Shown here in pieces: positions 7,119 through 13,656 of a stretch of 27,112 nt of DNA; within the stretch, counting starts at the first letter, position 1; the number at the start of each line of letters is the position of its first letter. The stretch is from positions 1 to 27,112 of the forward strand of contig CABSNF010000022.1 of NCBI GenBank assembly GCA_902478995.1, written 5' to 3'. A program made the translations under genes and the position numbers. This DNA is from an uncultured Collinsella sp. Its GTDB lineage: Bacteria > Actinomycetota > Coriobacteriia > Coriobacteriales > Coriobacteriaceae. Under the pieces are notes generated by a model that did no database searches, was not told where the DNA came from, and saw nothing but the letters and a program-made list of their open reading frames with translations.

Positions 7119-7160
7119 TGATTTGAATCATAGGAGAACGACCAAAGCTGTTTGATTCAA
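7119..7160. promoter_or_regulatory. Candidate RpiR operator between divergent genes
   Basis: TTGAATCA (7123-7130) and its exact reverse complement TGATTCAA (7153-7160) are 22 bp apart. The first also sits inside the small palindrome TGATT-TG-AATCA (7119-7130), and the second inside TTGA-T-TCAA. They lie between the divergent GH1 and RpiR genes, where a SIS-domain regulator of the cassette would bind. No convincing -35/-10 pair could be fixed. Confidence 0.6.
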
Positions 7161-7202
7161 TAAATGAACTATGATTTCGAGGAGAGCGGAAAGAGGGATC
7201 AC

Positions 7203-8039
7203 GTGAATATCAATGACTTCGATGTGCTCAATCGCATTAGCTCCATCATCAACAGCGAGTTTGGGTCAAACGATGCCGCCATCGCTCGATATCTCATCGC
7301 TCACATTAGGCGTTCGAGCGAAATCAATGTTGCCACAATAACCCGCGATGCATTCGTGACCCGTTCCGCTGTTCGTCGTTTCTGCAATCGATTGGGCTAC
7401 CAGTCTCTTAGCGATTTGAAAGAATCATTTACTCAATCAGTCTTTCCAAGCGACTTAAGCCATCGAGAGGAGGAATTTGGCTACGAGGAGTACAGGGCAG
7501 AGCTTGACGTTCGCATGATCGAGATGTTCGCTGAGGTTGAAAGCGGCGTGTCCGATATCGCTATTAAGCACCTTGCCGACGAAATTGATGGCCATAAAAA
7601 CATTGAAATCTGGTGCACCAATAATGTGAGCGCCAATCTCGTACGATTTCAGCAGGAAATGTTTTATGCGGGCAAGATAGTTCGCATAGTTGCTGGGGCT
7701 AACGTCGCGGAATTGAAAAACATGGGAGACGCTTCGCAGTCATTGATAATTCTCGTATCGGTCTCCGGGCTATTTGCGTCCCAGGCGCGTGAGTATCTTG
7801 ATTGCCGTTCGGGCAGGAAGATTCTAATTACTGCGTTTAGCAACGATGACAAATCGAGGTCTTTTGACCGTGTATATCGTCTTGGTAATGCGGGAAACGG
7901 AATTGACCGACTCGGCGTTTATTCGAAATACGCCATGACCTATTTCTTCGACTTGCTATCGTCGTGTTACTTGAGTCGCTACCCCTGCACCAAGGGGGAG
8001 CCGCTCTATGGGTCTACTTTGGTCTGGCCCGAGCAGTAG
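7203..8039 (+). CDS. RpiR/MurR-family transcriptional regulator
   Basis: An N-terminal HTH (SSIINSEFGSNDAAIARYLIAHI, then TRDAFVTRSAVRRFCNRLGYQSLSDLK) is followed by a C-terminal SIS domain that would bind a phosphosugar (SQSLIILVSVSGLFAS, then KILITAFSN). RpiR proteins sense sugar phosphates and control adjacent sugar genes. Here the neighbours are the divergent GH1-PTS pair, so a phospho-beta-glucoside or its product is the likely effector. The start is placed at the GTG at 7203 because AGAGGG lies 6 bases upstream (278 aa). An in-frame ATG at 7164 adds 13 residues but has no ribosome binding site. Base composition is lower in GC than the flanking housekeeping genes, in line with the rest of the cassette. 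Confidence 0.85.
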   Translation: MNINDFDVLNRISSIINSEFGSNDAAIARYLIAHIRRSSEINVATITRDAFVTRSAVRRFCNRLGYQSLSDLKESFTQSVFPSDLSHREEEFGYEEYRAELDVRMIEMFAEVESGVSDIAIKHLADEIDGHKNIEIWCTNNVSANLVRFQQEMFYAGKIVRIVAGANVAELKNMGDASQSLIILVSVSGLFASQAREYLDCRSGRKILITAFSNDDKSRSFDRVYRLGNAGNGIDRLGVYSKYAMTYFFDLLSSCYLSRYPCTKGEPLYGSTLVWPEQ

Positions 8040-8061
8040 CGGCTCTATAGTTCTCCCGTCT

Positions 8062-8130
8062 GGAGAATGAGCGTGGATAATCTCCGCTTTGGGCTTAGAG
8101 CCGCGCTAAAAGCGGGAGATTATCCACGCT
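8062..8130. repeat. Long imperfect palindrome, GAGCGTGGATAAT family
   Basis: The arm 8070-8090 (AGCGTGGATAATCTCCGCTTT) pairs with 8109-8130 over 21 bases with a single one-base bulge and an 18-base loop. The left flank 8062-8081 recurs at 4011-4030. It starts 22 bases after the RpiR stop codon and could end that transcript, though no T-run follows. Confidence 0.8.
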
Positions 8131-8438
8131 TGAACGTGCCGTGGAAGCACGATCGTGACCTATGTAATAGTGCAAGAGGGTCGGTATCGAAGGTCGATGC
8201 TGCAGATGTACTCCACCGTGACAAAGTGTTCCCTCGGGAAATGTCACCAGCGTAGCCAAATCCATCGTCCTTCATATCCAAACTCAATAAAACCGCAGGT
8301 CACGGCTATATAGATACGCCCGGCACCGTGTATCTAGAGGTTTTCGTTGACAGCCCCCAAGGTGGCATCGTATTATCTTCTTCGTTCGCGGGGGCGGCGG
8401 TCCAAAAGACCAAAGGACCTGCGGATACTTGAACGATT
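8131..8438. other. Gene-free stretch before the tRNA-tuf operon
   Basis: No gene is supported here. The open frame 8067-8255 begins inside the palindrome and has no ribosome binding site. The only clear element is the promoter at 8347-8376, followed by a roughly 60-base leader containing GGTCC/GGACC complementary to each other. Confidence 0.6.
8347..8376 (+). promoter_or_regulatory. Strong promoter of the tRNA-tuf operon
   Basis: TTGACA (8347-8352, consensus) and TATTAT (8371-8376) are 18 bp apart. The 21 bases 8334-8354 (CTAGAGGTTTTCGTTGACAGC) are matched at 19 positions by 10165-10185 before rpmG, a shared extended -35 context. It would drive the three tRNAs and probably tuf. Confidence 0.8.
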
Positions 8439-8520
8439 GGGAGTTTGCCCGAGTGGTTAATGGGGACGGGCTGTAAACCCGTTGGCTCTGCCTACATAGG
8501 TTCGAATCCTATAGCTCCCA
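8439..8520 (+). tRNA. tRNA-Tyr (anticodon GTA)
   Basis: Class II tRNA with a long variable arm. The acceptor GGGAGTT pairs with AGCTCCC, and the anticodon stem ACGGG/CCCGT encloses CTGTAAA with anticodon GTA. The T-loop is TTCGAAT. CCA is not encoded. Confidence 0.95.
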
Positions 8521-8530
8521 CCCGTCAAGT

Positions 8531-8606
8531 GCCTGTATAGCTCAGTCGGTAGAGCACTTCGTTGGTAACGAAGAGGTCACCAGTTCAAGTCTGGTTGCAG
8601 GCTCCA
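8531..8606 (+). tRNA. tRNA-Thr (anticodon GGT)
   Basis: The acceptor GCCTGTA pairs with TGCAGGC. The anticodon stem CTTCG/CGAAG encloses TTGGTAA with anticodon GGT, the T-loop is TTCAAGT, and CCA is encoded. It complements the TGT isoacceptor at 3615. Confidence 0.95.
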
Positions 8607-8609
8607 TCC

Positions 8610-8686
8610 GGCGGTGTAGCTCAGTTGGTTAGAGCACACGGTTCATACCCGTGGCGTCACTGGTTCGAATCCAGTCACCGCTACCA
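8610..8686 (+). tRNA. tRNA-Met, elongator type (anticodon CAT)
   Basis: The anticodon stem CACGG/CCGTG encloses TTCATAC with anticodon CAT. The stem lacks the three G-C pairs of initiator tRNA, so it is read as elongator. The acceptor GGCGGTG pairs with CACCGCT, with a G-T first pair. CCA is encoded at 8684-8686. Confidence 0.9.
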
Positions 8687-8697
8687 TAGGTAACACG

Positions 8698-8728
8698 GTG
8701 GCTTCTCAATAGTATGTTGAGAGGCCAC
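8698..8728 (+). other. Hairpin between tRNA-Met and tuf
   Basis: A 12-bp stem (8698-8709 with 8717-8728, one G-T pair, 7-base loop) has no T-run after it. It is therefore unlikely to be a terminator. It may separate tRNA processing from the tuf mRNA or stabilise its 5' end. Confidence 0.5.
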
Positions 8729-8782
8729 TATGGTATAAAGGCAAAGTCCCGTCCGGGGACGACCTGTTAAGAGGAGGGCTTT

Positions 8783-9973
8783 ATGGCCAAAGAGAAGTTT
8801 GAGCGCACTAAGCCGCATGTTAACATCGGCACCATTGGTCACGTCGACCACGGCAAGACCACGCTGACCGCTGCCATCACCAAGGTTCTCTCCGAGACCG
8901 AGGGCTGCAAGGCTGACTTCACTGCGTTCGAGAACATCGACAAGGCTCCCGAGGAGCGCGAGCGCGGCATTACGATTTCCGTCTCCCACGTTGAGTACGA
9001 GACCGCTGCCCGTCACTACGCTCACGTTGACTGCCCGGGCCACGCTGACTACGTCAAGAACATGATCTCCGGCGCTGCTCAGATGGACGGCGCTATCCTG
9101 GTCATCGCTGCTACCGACGGCCCCATGGCTCAGACCCGCGAGCACATCCTGCTCGCCCGTCAGGTCGGCGTTCCCTACATCGTCGTCTTCCTGAACAAGT
9201 GCGACATGGTCGACGATGACGAGCTCATCGACCTCGTCGAGATGGAGACCCGTGAGCTCCTCTCCGAGTACGATTTCCCCGGCGACGACATCCCCGTCAT
9301 CCGTGGCTCCGCTCTGGGCGCTCTCGAGGGCGACGCCAAGTGGATGGACGCCATTCGCGAGCTCATGAAGGCCGTCGACGAGTACATCCCGACGCCTGCT
9401 CGTAACAACGACCTCCCGTTCCTGATGGCCGTTGAGGACGTTATGACCATCTCCGGCCGTGGTACCGTTGCTACTGGCCGTGTCGAGCGCGGTGAGCTCA
9501 AGCTCAACGAGCCCGTCGAGATCGTCGGCATCAAGGATACCCAGAACACCGTCGTTACCGGTATCGAGATGTTCCGTAAGTCCATGGACTTCTGCGAGGC
9601 TGGCGACAACGTCGGTCTGCTGCTCCGCGGCATCAAGCGTGAGGACATCGAGCGCGGCCAGGTTCTCTGCAAGCCCGGTTCGGTTACCCCGCACACCAAG
9701 TTCACCGGCGAGATCTACGTTCTGACCAAGGAGGAGGGCGGCCGTCACACTCCGTTCTTCGATGGTTATCGTCCTCAGTTCTACTTCCGTACCACCGATG
9801 TTACCGGTACGGTCAAGCTCCCCGAGGGCACCGAGATGGCTATGCCTGGTGACCACATCACCATCGAGGGCGACCTCATCCACCCGATCGCCATGGAGGA
9901 GGGCCTGCGCTTCGCTATCCGCGAGGGTGGCCACACCGTCGGTTCGGGCATCGTCTCCACGATCATTGAGTAA
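8783..9973 (+). CDS. tuf: Elongation factor Tu
   Basis: The 396-aa GTPase that carries aminoacyl-tRNA to the ribosomal A site. The G domain shows GHVDHGKT (P-loop), RGITIS (switch I with the Mg-binding Thr), DCPGHADY (G3), NKCD (G4) and GSAL (G5). The beta-barrel domains 2 and 3 are complete, ending in GHTVGSGIVSTIIE. AAGAGGAGG precedes the ATG. It follows three tRNA genes, an old arrangement also seen for E. coli tufB. Switch I reads ITISVSHVEY where E. coli has ITINTSHVEY; the catalytic and Mg-binding residues are kept. Codon use is strongly biased, as expected for a highly expressed gene. Confidence 0.98.
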   Translation: MAKEKFERTKPHVNIGTIGHVDHGKTTLTAAITKVLSETEGCKADFTAFENIDKAPEERERGITISVSHVEYETAARHYAHVDCPGHADYVKNMISGAAQMDGAILVIAATDGPMAQTREHILLARQVGVPYIVVFLNKCDMVDDDELIDLVEMETRELLSEYDFPGDDIPVIRGSALGALEGDAKWMDAIRELMKAVDEYIPTPARNNDLPFLMAVEDVMTISGRGTVATGRVERGELKLNEPVEIVGIKDTQNTVVTGIEMFRKSMDFCEAGDNVGLLLRGIKREDIERGQVLCKPGSVTPHTKFTGEIYVLTKEEGGRHTPFFDGYRPQFYFRTTDVTGTVKLPEGTEMAMPGDHITIEGDLIHPIAMEEGLRFAIREGGHTVGSGIVSTIIE

Positions 9974-10000
9974 ATTAGCTCTTTGATATAGTTGACTTAG

Positions 10001-10036
10001 AGAACCCGGCACTTATATGGGTGCCGGGTTCTTTTC
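10001..10036 (+). terminator. Terminator of tuf
   Basis: A perfect 12-bp stem AGAACCCGGCAC (10001-10012) with GTGCCGGGTTCT (10021-10032), an 8-base loop and TTTTCT after it, 28 bases past the tuf stop. Confidence 0.9.
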
Positions 10037-10177
10037 TGCAATGGATATTGAGCCGTTGCTGGTGTCGAGAGGATCGATAATGGTCCTGGATGCACCGTCG
10101 ATTAGCTCTCGGTGGCTTCATTGATGTGTTCCAAATATGAATGGATCCACCGAGAACCAATTGACTCGAGGTTTTCA

Positions 10178-10207
10178 TTGACAGCACTTACGTGGAGCTG
10201 ATAAAGT
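10178..10207 (+). promoter_or_regulatory. Promoter of rpmG-tRNATrp-secE-nusG
   Basis: TTGACA (10178-10183) lies 18 bp from TAAAGT (10202-10207). The upstream context CTCGAGGTTTTCATTGACAGC nearly repeats that of the tRNA-tuf promoter. Transcription would start about 40 bases before rpmG. Confidence 0.7.
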
Positions 10208-10252
10208 AACAACTCGTGCCCGTACGGGGCGGAAATGAAAGGTTCAGGATAC

Positions 10253-10402
10253 ATGCGTACTCTAGTTACTCTTGCGTGCACTGAGTGCAAGCGCCGCAAC
10301 TATACGACCACCAAGAACAAGTCGACCATGCCTGATCGTATGGAGATCAAGAAGTATTGCCCCTGGTGCCGTCACCACACGCTGCACAAAGAGACTCGCT
10401 AG
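10253..10402 (+). CDS. rpmG: 50S ribosomal protein L33, zinc-binding form
   Basis: A 49-aa ribosomal protein, MRTLVTLACTEC at the start and HHTLHKETR at the end. Cysteines 9 and 12 (CTEC) and 36 and 39 (CPWC) form a zinc ribbon, so this is the C+ (zinc-requiring) L33 type. Many bacteria also carry a zinc-free paralogue used under zinc limitation; none is in this window. It opens the conserved rpmG-tRNATrp-secE-nusG-rplK-rplA order. The ribosome binding site is modest (AGGA 5 bases before the ATG). Confidence 0.95.
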   Translation: MRTLVTLACTECKRRNYTTTKNKSTMPDRMEIKKYCPWCRHHTLHKETR

Positions 10403-10415
10403 TCTCTAGTCACAT

Positions 10416-10491
10416 ACGCCAGTAGTTCAATTGGTAGAGCATCGGTCTCCAAAACCGAGTGTTGAGGGTTCGAGTCCTTCCTGGCGTGCCA
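10416..10491 (+). tRNA. tRNA-Trp (anticodon CCA)
   Basis: The acceptor ACGCCAG pairs with CTGGCGT. The anticodon stem TCGGT/ACCGA encloses CTCCAAA with anticodon CCA. The T-loop is TTCGAGT and CCA is encoded at 10489-10491. It sits between rpmG and secE, a widely conserved position. Confidence 0.95.
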
Positions 10492-10500
10492 GTCATTATT

Positions 10501-10531
10501 CCGTAAGCTCCCACTTGGGGGCTTACGGTTT
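10501..10531 (+). terminator. Hairpin between tRNA-Trp and secE
   Basis: A 12-bp stem (10501-10512 with 10517-10528, one G-T pair) is followed by only TTTACTC. It may be a weak terminator or attenuator that still lets part of the transcription enter secE. Confidence 0.6.
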
Positions 10532-10567
10532 ACTCATGTATAAGCGCATTGCGCGGAGGTAACCCAA

Positions 10568-10906
10568 ATGGCCAACAAGAAGAACAAGAAGAAGGCTCAG
10601 CAGCCGGCACCTGCCAACAGCGCTGCCGCCAACTCCAAGGTTGAGGCCAAGAAGGCCGTTGCCAAGAAGAACGAGAAGGCTGCGAAGTCCAAGAAGAACG
10701 AGAAGCCTGGTTTCTTCGCCCGCACCAAGAAGTATTTCGCTTCGGTCAAGTCCGAGATGAAGCGTGTCACGTGGCCCGATAAGAAGGAGCTCGTGAACTA
10801 CTCGGTTGTCGTTTGCGCTTCTCTGATCGTCGTCGGCGTCGTCATCGCTCTGCTCGATGCTGGCTTTGGCGAGGCTCTTGCTCTGTTCTCTGGATTGAGG
10901 GGCTAA
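10568..10906 (+). CDS. secE: Preprotein translocase subunit SecE
   Basis: A 112-aa subunit of the SecYEG membrane channel. A long Lys/Ala-rich cytoplasmic N-terminus (1-45) precedes the conserved amphipathic segment SVKSEMKRVTWPDKKEL and one transmembrane helix (about 75-98). This is the short single-helix form, as in Gram-positives. GGAGGT lies 7 bases before the ATG. The stop is three bases before nusG, so the two are co-translated in the usual secE-nusG pair. Confidence 0.95.
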   Translation: MANKKNKKKAQQPAPANSAAANSKVEAKKAVAKKNEKAAKSKKNEKPGFFARTKKYFASVKSEMKRVTWPDKKELVNYSVVVCASLIVVGVVIALLDAGFGEALALFSGLRG

Positions 10907-10909
10907 ACC

Positions 10910-11446
10910 ATGTCTAAGCGTTGGTACGTCGTTCACACTTACTCTGGATACGAGAACCGCGTTAAGTCCGATCTCGAGCATCGCATCGAGACTATGGGCA
11001 TGCAGGACCGTATCTTTGATATCGAGATTCCTATGGAGCGTGTCACCGAGATTAAAGAGGGTGGCAAGCGTGAGACCAAGGATTCCAAGATTTTCCCGGG
11101 TTATGTCCTTGTCCGCATGGAGATGGATGACGATGCTTGGACGTGTGTTCGCAACACGCCCGGCGTCACCGGTTTCCTGGGCGGCAACGGCAAGCCCGCT
11201 CCGCTTTCCCGCGACGAGTACAACAAGATGACTCGTCGTCCCGGTAAGGGCGATTCGCCCAAGCGCACTTCGGTTGATATTGAGGTCGGCACGTCCGTCC
11301 GCGTCACCGATGGCCCGCTTACCGACTTTGATGGCAAGGTCTCCGAGGTTAACACCGAGGCTGGCAAGCTCAAGGTCACGCTGATGATCTTTGGCCGCGA
11401 GACGCCGGTCGAGCTTGACTTTAACCAGGTCGCTGTCATCGCTTAA
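10910..11446 (+). CDS. nusG: Transcription termination/antitermination factor NusG
   Basis: A 178-aa RNA polymerase-binding factor. The NGN domain (1-115) starts KRWYVVHTYSGYENRVK and contains KIFPGYVLV and NTPGVTGFLG. The C-terminal KOW domain (about 120-178) begins EVGTSVRVTDGPLTDFDGKV, the part that contacts Rho or ribosomal protein S10. Length and both domains are complete and typical. It lies between secE and rplK. Confidence 0.97.
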   Translation: MSKRWYVVHTYSGYENRVKSDLEHRIETMGMQDRIFDIEIPMERVTEIKEGGKRETKDSKIFPGYVLVRMEMDDDAWTCVRNTPGVTGFLGGNGKPAPLSRDEYNKMTRRPGKGDSPKRTSVDIEVGTSVRVTDGPLTDFDGKVSEVNTEAGKLKVTLMIFGRETPVELDFNQVAVIA

Positions 11447-11566
11447 GTTTTCGTCCGTTCGCGCGAGCGTGCTTCTTCTGTGACTGCTCATCTCAGGAGT
11501 GCTTCTAACACGTGCGTGCTTACGATATAGCAAGTACTTCACACTCGTGATTCGAAAGGAATGACC

Positions 11567-11995
11567 ATGGCTGAGAAGAAGGTTGCCAACGTCATTAAGC
11601 TCCAGATTCCTGCTGGTGCAGCTAACCCCGCTCCTCCCGTCGGCCCCGCCCTGGGCGCTGCTGGCGTGAACATCATGCAGTTCTGCCAGGCCTTTAACGC
11701 CGAGACGCAGGACAAGAAGGGCGACATCATCCCCGTTGAGATCTCTGTCTACGAGGATAAGTCCTTCTCCTTCATCACCAAGACCCCGCCGGCGGCTCAC
11801 CTCATCAAGAAGGAGCTGAACCTCAAGTCTGGTTCCGCTAAGCCCCAGGCCGACAAGGTTGGTCAGCTCTCCCAGGAGCAGCTCACCAAGATCGCCGAGA
11901 TCAAGATGCCGGACCTCAATGCCAACGACATTGACGCCGCCAAGAAGATCATCGCCGGTACCGCCCGTTCCATGGGCGTCACCATCGCTGAGTAG
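11567..11995 (+). CDS. rplK: 50S ribosomal protein L11
   Basis: A 142-aa protein of the GTPase-associated centre, where translation factors and the stringent factor RelA act. The N-terminal domain has the proline-rich loop PAGAANPAPPVGPALG; the C-terminal RNA-binding domain has KKIIAGTARSMG. AAAGGA lies 6 bases before the ATG at 11567 but abuts the in-frame ATG at 11561, so the start is MAEKK rather than MTMAEKK. That also gives the family's usual length. A 120-bp gap separates it from nusG and may hold its own promoter, which could not be fixed by eye. Confidence 0.97.
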   Translation: MAEKKVANVIKLQIPAGAANPAPPVGPALGAAGVNIMQFCQAFNAETQDKKGDIIPVEISVYEDKSFSFITKTPPAAHLIKKELNLKSGSAKPQADKVGQLSQEQLTKIAEIKMPDLNANDIDAAKKIIAGTARSMGVTIAE

Positions 11996-12070
11996 CGATT
12001 TCTTATGGTAACGACGGGTGCTCCGACCGGGGTGCCCGTTAAATGTGTGCAATAGGGCACACGATACGAT

Positions 12071-12098
12071 GTGGGAGGGCTCACGCCCGTTTAACCAC
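12071..12098 (+). promoter_or_regulatory. Likely L1-binding autoregulatory site in mRNA
   Basis: GTGGGAGGGC (12071-12080), TCAC, GCCC and then GTTTAACCAC can fold as an outer GTGG/CCAC helix and an inner GGGC/GCCC helix with an asymmetric loop between. This resembles the L1-stalk site of 23S rRNA (GUGGGAGGC ... CCAC). It ends just before the rplA ribosome binding site, where L1 is known to repress its own operon in bacteria. Confidence 0.65.
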
Positions 12099-12112
12099 AG
12101 GAGGTAATGCAC

Positions 12113-12820
12113 ATGGCTAAGCATGGTAAGAGCTATAACGCCGCTGCCGAGAAGATCGACCGCGCCACGCTCTACACCCCCCTTCAGGCTGCCAAGCTCA
12201 TCAAGGAGCTCGACACCGCCAAGTTCGACGAGACCGTCGAGGCTCACTTCCGTCTGGGCATCGATACTCGTAAGGCTGACCAGAACATCCGTGGTTCCAT
12301 CTCCCTGCCCCACGGCACCGGCAAGACCGTTCGTGTTGCCGTCTTCGCCGAGGGCGAGAAGGCCCGTGAGGCTGAGGCTGCCGGCGCCGACATCATCGGT
12401 TCCGACGAGCTCGTCGCCCAGATTCAGAAGGGCGAGATCAACTTCGACGCCGCTATCGCTACGCCGAACATGATGGCCAAGGTTGGCCGCATCGGTAAGA
12501 TCCTTGGTCCCCGTGGCCTCATGCCGAACCCCAAGCTCGGCACCGTGACCATGGACGTCGCCAAGATGGTCTCCGAGCTCAAGGCTGGCCGCGTTGAGTA
12601 CCGCGCCGACCGCTACGGCATCTGCCACGTGCCCCTGGGCAAGAAGTCCTTCTCTGAGCAGCAGCTCGTCGAGAACTACGCTGCCCTGTACACCGAGATT
12701 CTGCGCGTCAAGCCCTCTTCTGCTAAGGGCAAGTACGTCAAGTCCATCTCCGTGTCTTCCACCATGGGCCCTGGCGTCAAGGTCGATCCCGCTGTCCAGC
12801 GTGACTTCCTGGCTGAGTAA
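12113..12820 (+). CDS. rplA: 50S ribosomal protein L1
   Basis: A 235-aa protein that forms the mobile L1 stalk and helps release the E-site tRNA. The conserved block GRIGKILGPRGLMPNPKLGTVT is complete, and the two-domain layout, with an inserted second domain in the middle, is normal. GGAGGT is 7 bases before the ATG at 12113 and only one base from an ATG at 12107, so MAKHGK is the start. A strong terminator follows at once. The usual next genes rplJ and rplL are not here, so in this genome L10-L7/L12 must be encoded elsewhere. Confidence 0.97.
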   Translation: MAKHGKSYNAAAEKIDRATLYTPLQAAKLIKELDTAKFDETVEAHFRLGIDTRKADQNIRGSISLPHGTGKTVRVAVFAEGEKAREAEAAGADIIGSDELVAQIQKGEINFDAAIATPNMMAKVGRIGKILGPRGLMPNPKLGTVTMDVAKMVSELKAGRVEYRADRYGICHVPLGKKSFSEQQLVENYAALYTEILRVKPSSAKGKYVKSISVSSTMGPGVKVDPAVQRDFLAE

Positions 12821-12856
12821 CTGCTAGTTACTGCCTGAGTACAGCAAGCATTGCTA

Positions 12857-12895
12857 AAGAAACCCGGTTCTGCCTTGTGCAGGACCGGGTTTCTT
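12857..12895 (+). terminator. Terminator of the rplK-rplA operon
   Basis: A 17-bp stem (12857-12873 with 12879-12895, one G-T pair) has a 5-base loop and ends in TTTCTT. It lies 37 bases after rplA. Confidence 0.92.
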
Positions 12896-12911
12896 GCTAT
12901 CGCGTCAAAAG

Positions 12912-12944
12912 CACCATAAAGGGGACAGTGTCCTCTTTGTGGTG
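12912..12944. repeat. Stop-codon-adjacent hairpin, copy A
   Basis: CACCATAAAGGGGACA (12912-12927) pairs with TGTCCTCTTTGTGGTG (12929-12944) with two wobble or mismatched pairs. It ends one base before the stop codon of the minus-strand metallophosphoesterase, so it may terminate that transcript. Related hairpins lie at 15626, 18649 and 18703. Confidence 0.75.
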
Positions 12945-12945
12945 G

Positions 12946-13656
12946 TTACCAGGGTGTTCTGGCTGTTGAAGACTCGATGGCTTCGTGGCGTTTGAGCTCG
13001 CGGCGCATGGTTTGTGAGTTGAGCCAAGCTGCTTGCCAGCCGCGGATGGGGTAGTGCGTCTGGTCGAGCTCAAACTGCGTATAGCCGCAGGCGTTGATGA
13101 TCGTCGTTCCACACACATGCTGACGCTCGCGCTGAAAATCGCAACCGTAGCTTTGGTGCACATGCCCGTGCACCATGTAGTCGGGATTCCAGGATTCGAG
13201 TGCTGTGTTAAAGCACTCGAACCCTCGATGCGGCAGATCGTCCAGATCACCCATACCGGCGGCGGGTGCATGGGTAAGCAGAATGTCGCACCCGCCGACC
13301 ATCCTAACCTTACGCGACAGCTTACGCATGCGCTTGGACATCTCGCGTTCGGTGTACATGTTGGCGCCGTCGCGATAACGCATGGACCCGCCAAGGCCCG
13401 CAATGCGAATCCCTCGGTACGTGTACACGCTGTCTTCTACGCAGATACATCCGCCCGGTGCATGACGTGCGTAGCGGTCATCGTGATTGCCGCGCACGTA
13501 GATGAGCGGTTTGTTGATGACCGTGACCAAAAACTCAAGATAGTCCGGGTCCAGATCGCCAGCGGACAAAATCAGGTCGACTCCCTCAAAGCGTTCCTTG
13601 CGAAAGCACTCCCAAAGGCATCGTTCTTCGGTATCGGCTATGGCAAGGATTTTCAT
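12946..13656 (-). CDS. Calcineurin-like metallophosphoesterase
   Basis: A 236-aa cytoplasmic protein with the two-metal phosphoesterase fold: Asp8 (IADTEE), AGDLD (Asp34), RGNHDD (Asn57, His58), LLTHAP (His129) and HGHVH (His165, His167). The first motif is D-x-E instead of the usual D-x-H, so one metal ligand is altered; the others are intact. Substrate is unknown. Its start codon overlaps the stop of the preceding ParB-like/BMP gene in the sequence ATGA (13653-13656), so the two are translationally coupled and probably act in one process. The C-terminal 35 residues look unstructured. Confidence 0.85.
   Translation of the reverse strand: MKILAIADTEERCLWECFRKERFEGVDLILSAGDLDPDYLEFLVTVINKPLIYVRGNHDDRYARHAPGGCICVEDSVYTYRGIRIAGLGGSMRYRDGANMYTEREMSKRMRKLSRKVRMVGGCDILLTHAPAAGMGDLDDLPHRGFECFNTALESWNPDYMVHGHVHQSYGCDFQRERQHVCGTTIINACGYTQFELDQTHYPIRGWQAAWLNSQTMRRELKRHEAIESSTARTPW

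Noticed and set aside
8067..8255. 62-codon open frame after the RpiR gene
   Set aside because: It starts inside the repeat palindrome, has no ribosome binding site and no recognisable sequence.
8681..10012. 443-codon open frame antisense to tuf
   Set aside because: It is a reverse-frame shadow of a highly biased gene, has no ribosome binding site, and covers tRNA-Met and the tuf terminator.
10523..12628. 701-codon open frame antisense to secE, nusG, rplK and rplA
   Set aside because: It crosses four certain genes and their leaders. Its length comes from their codon bias, and the translation resembles no family.
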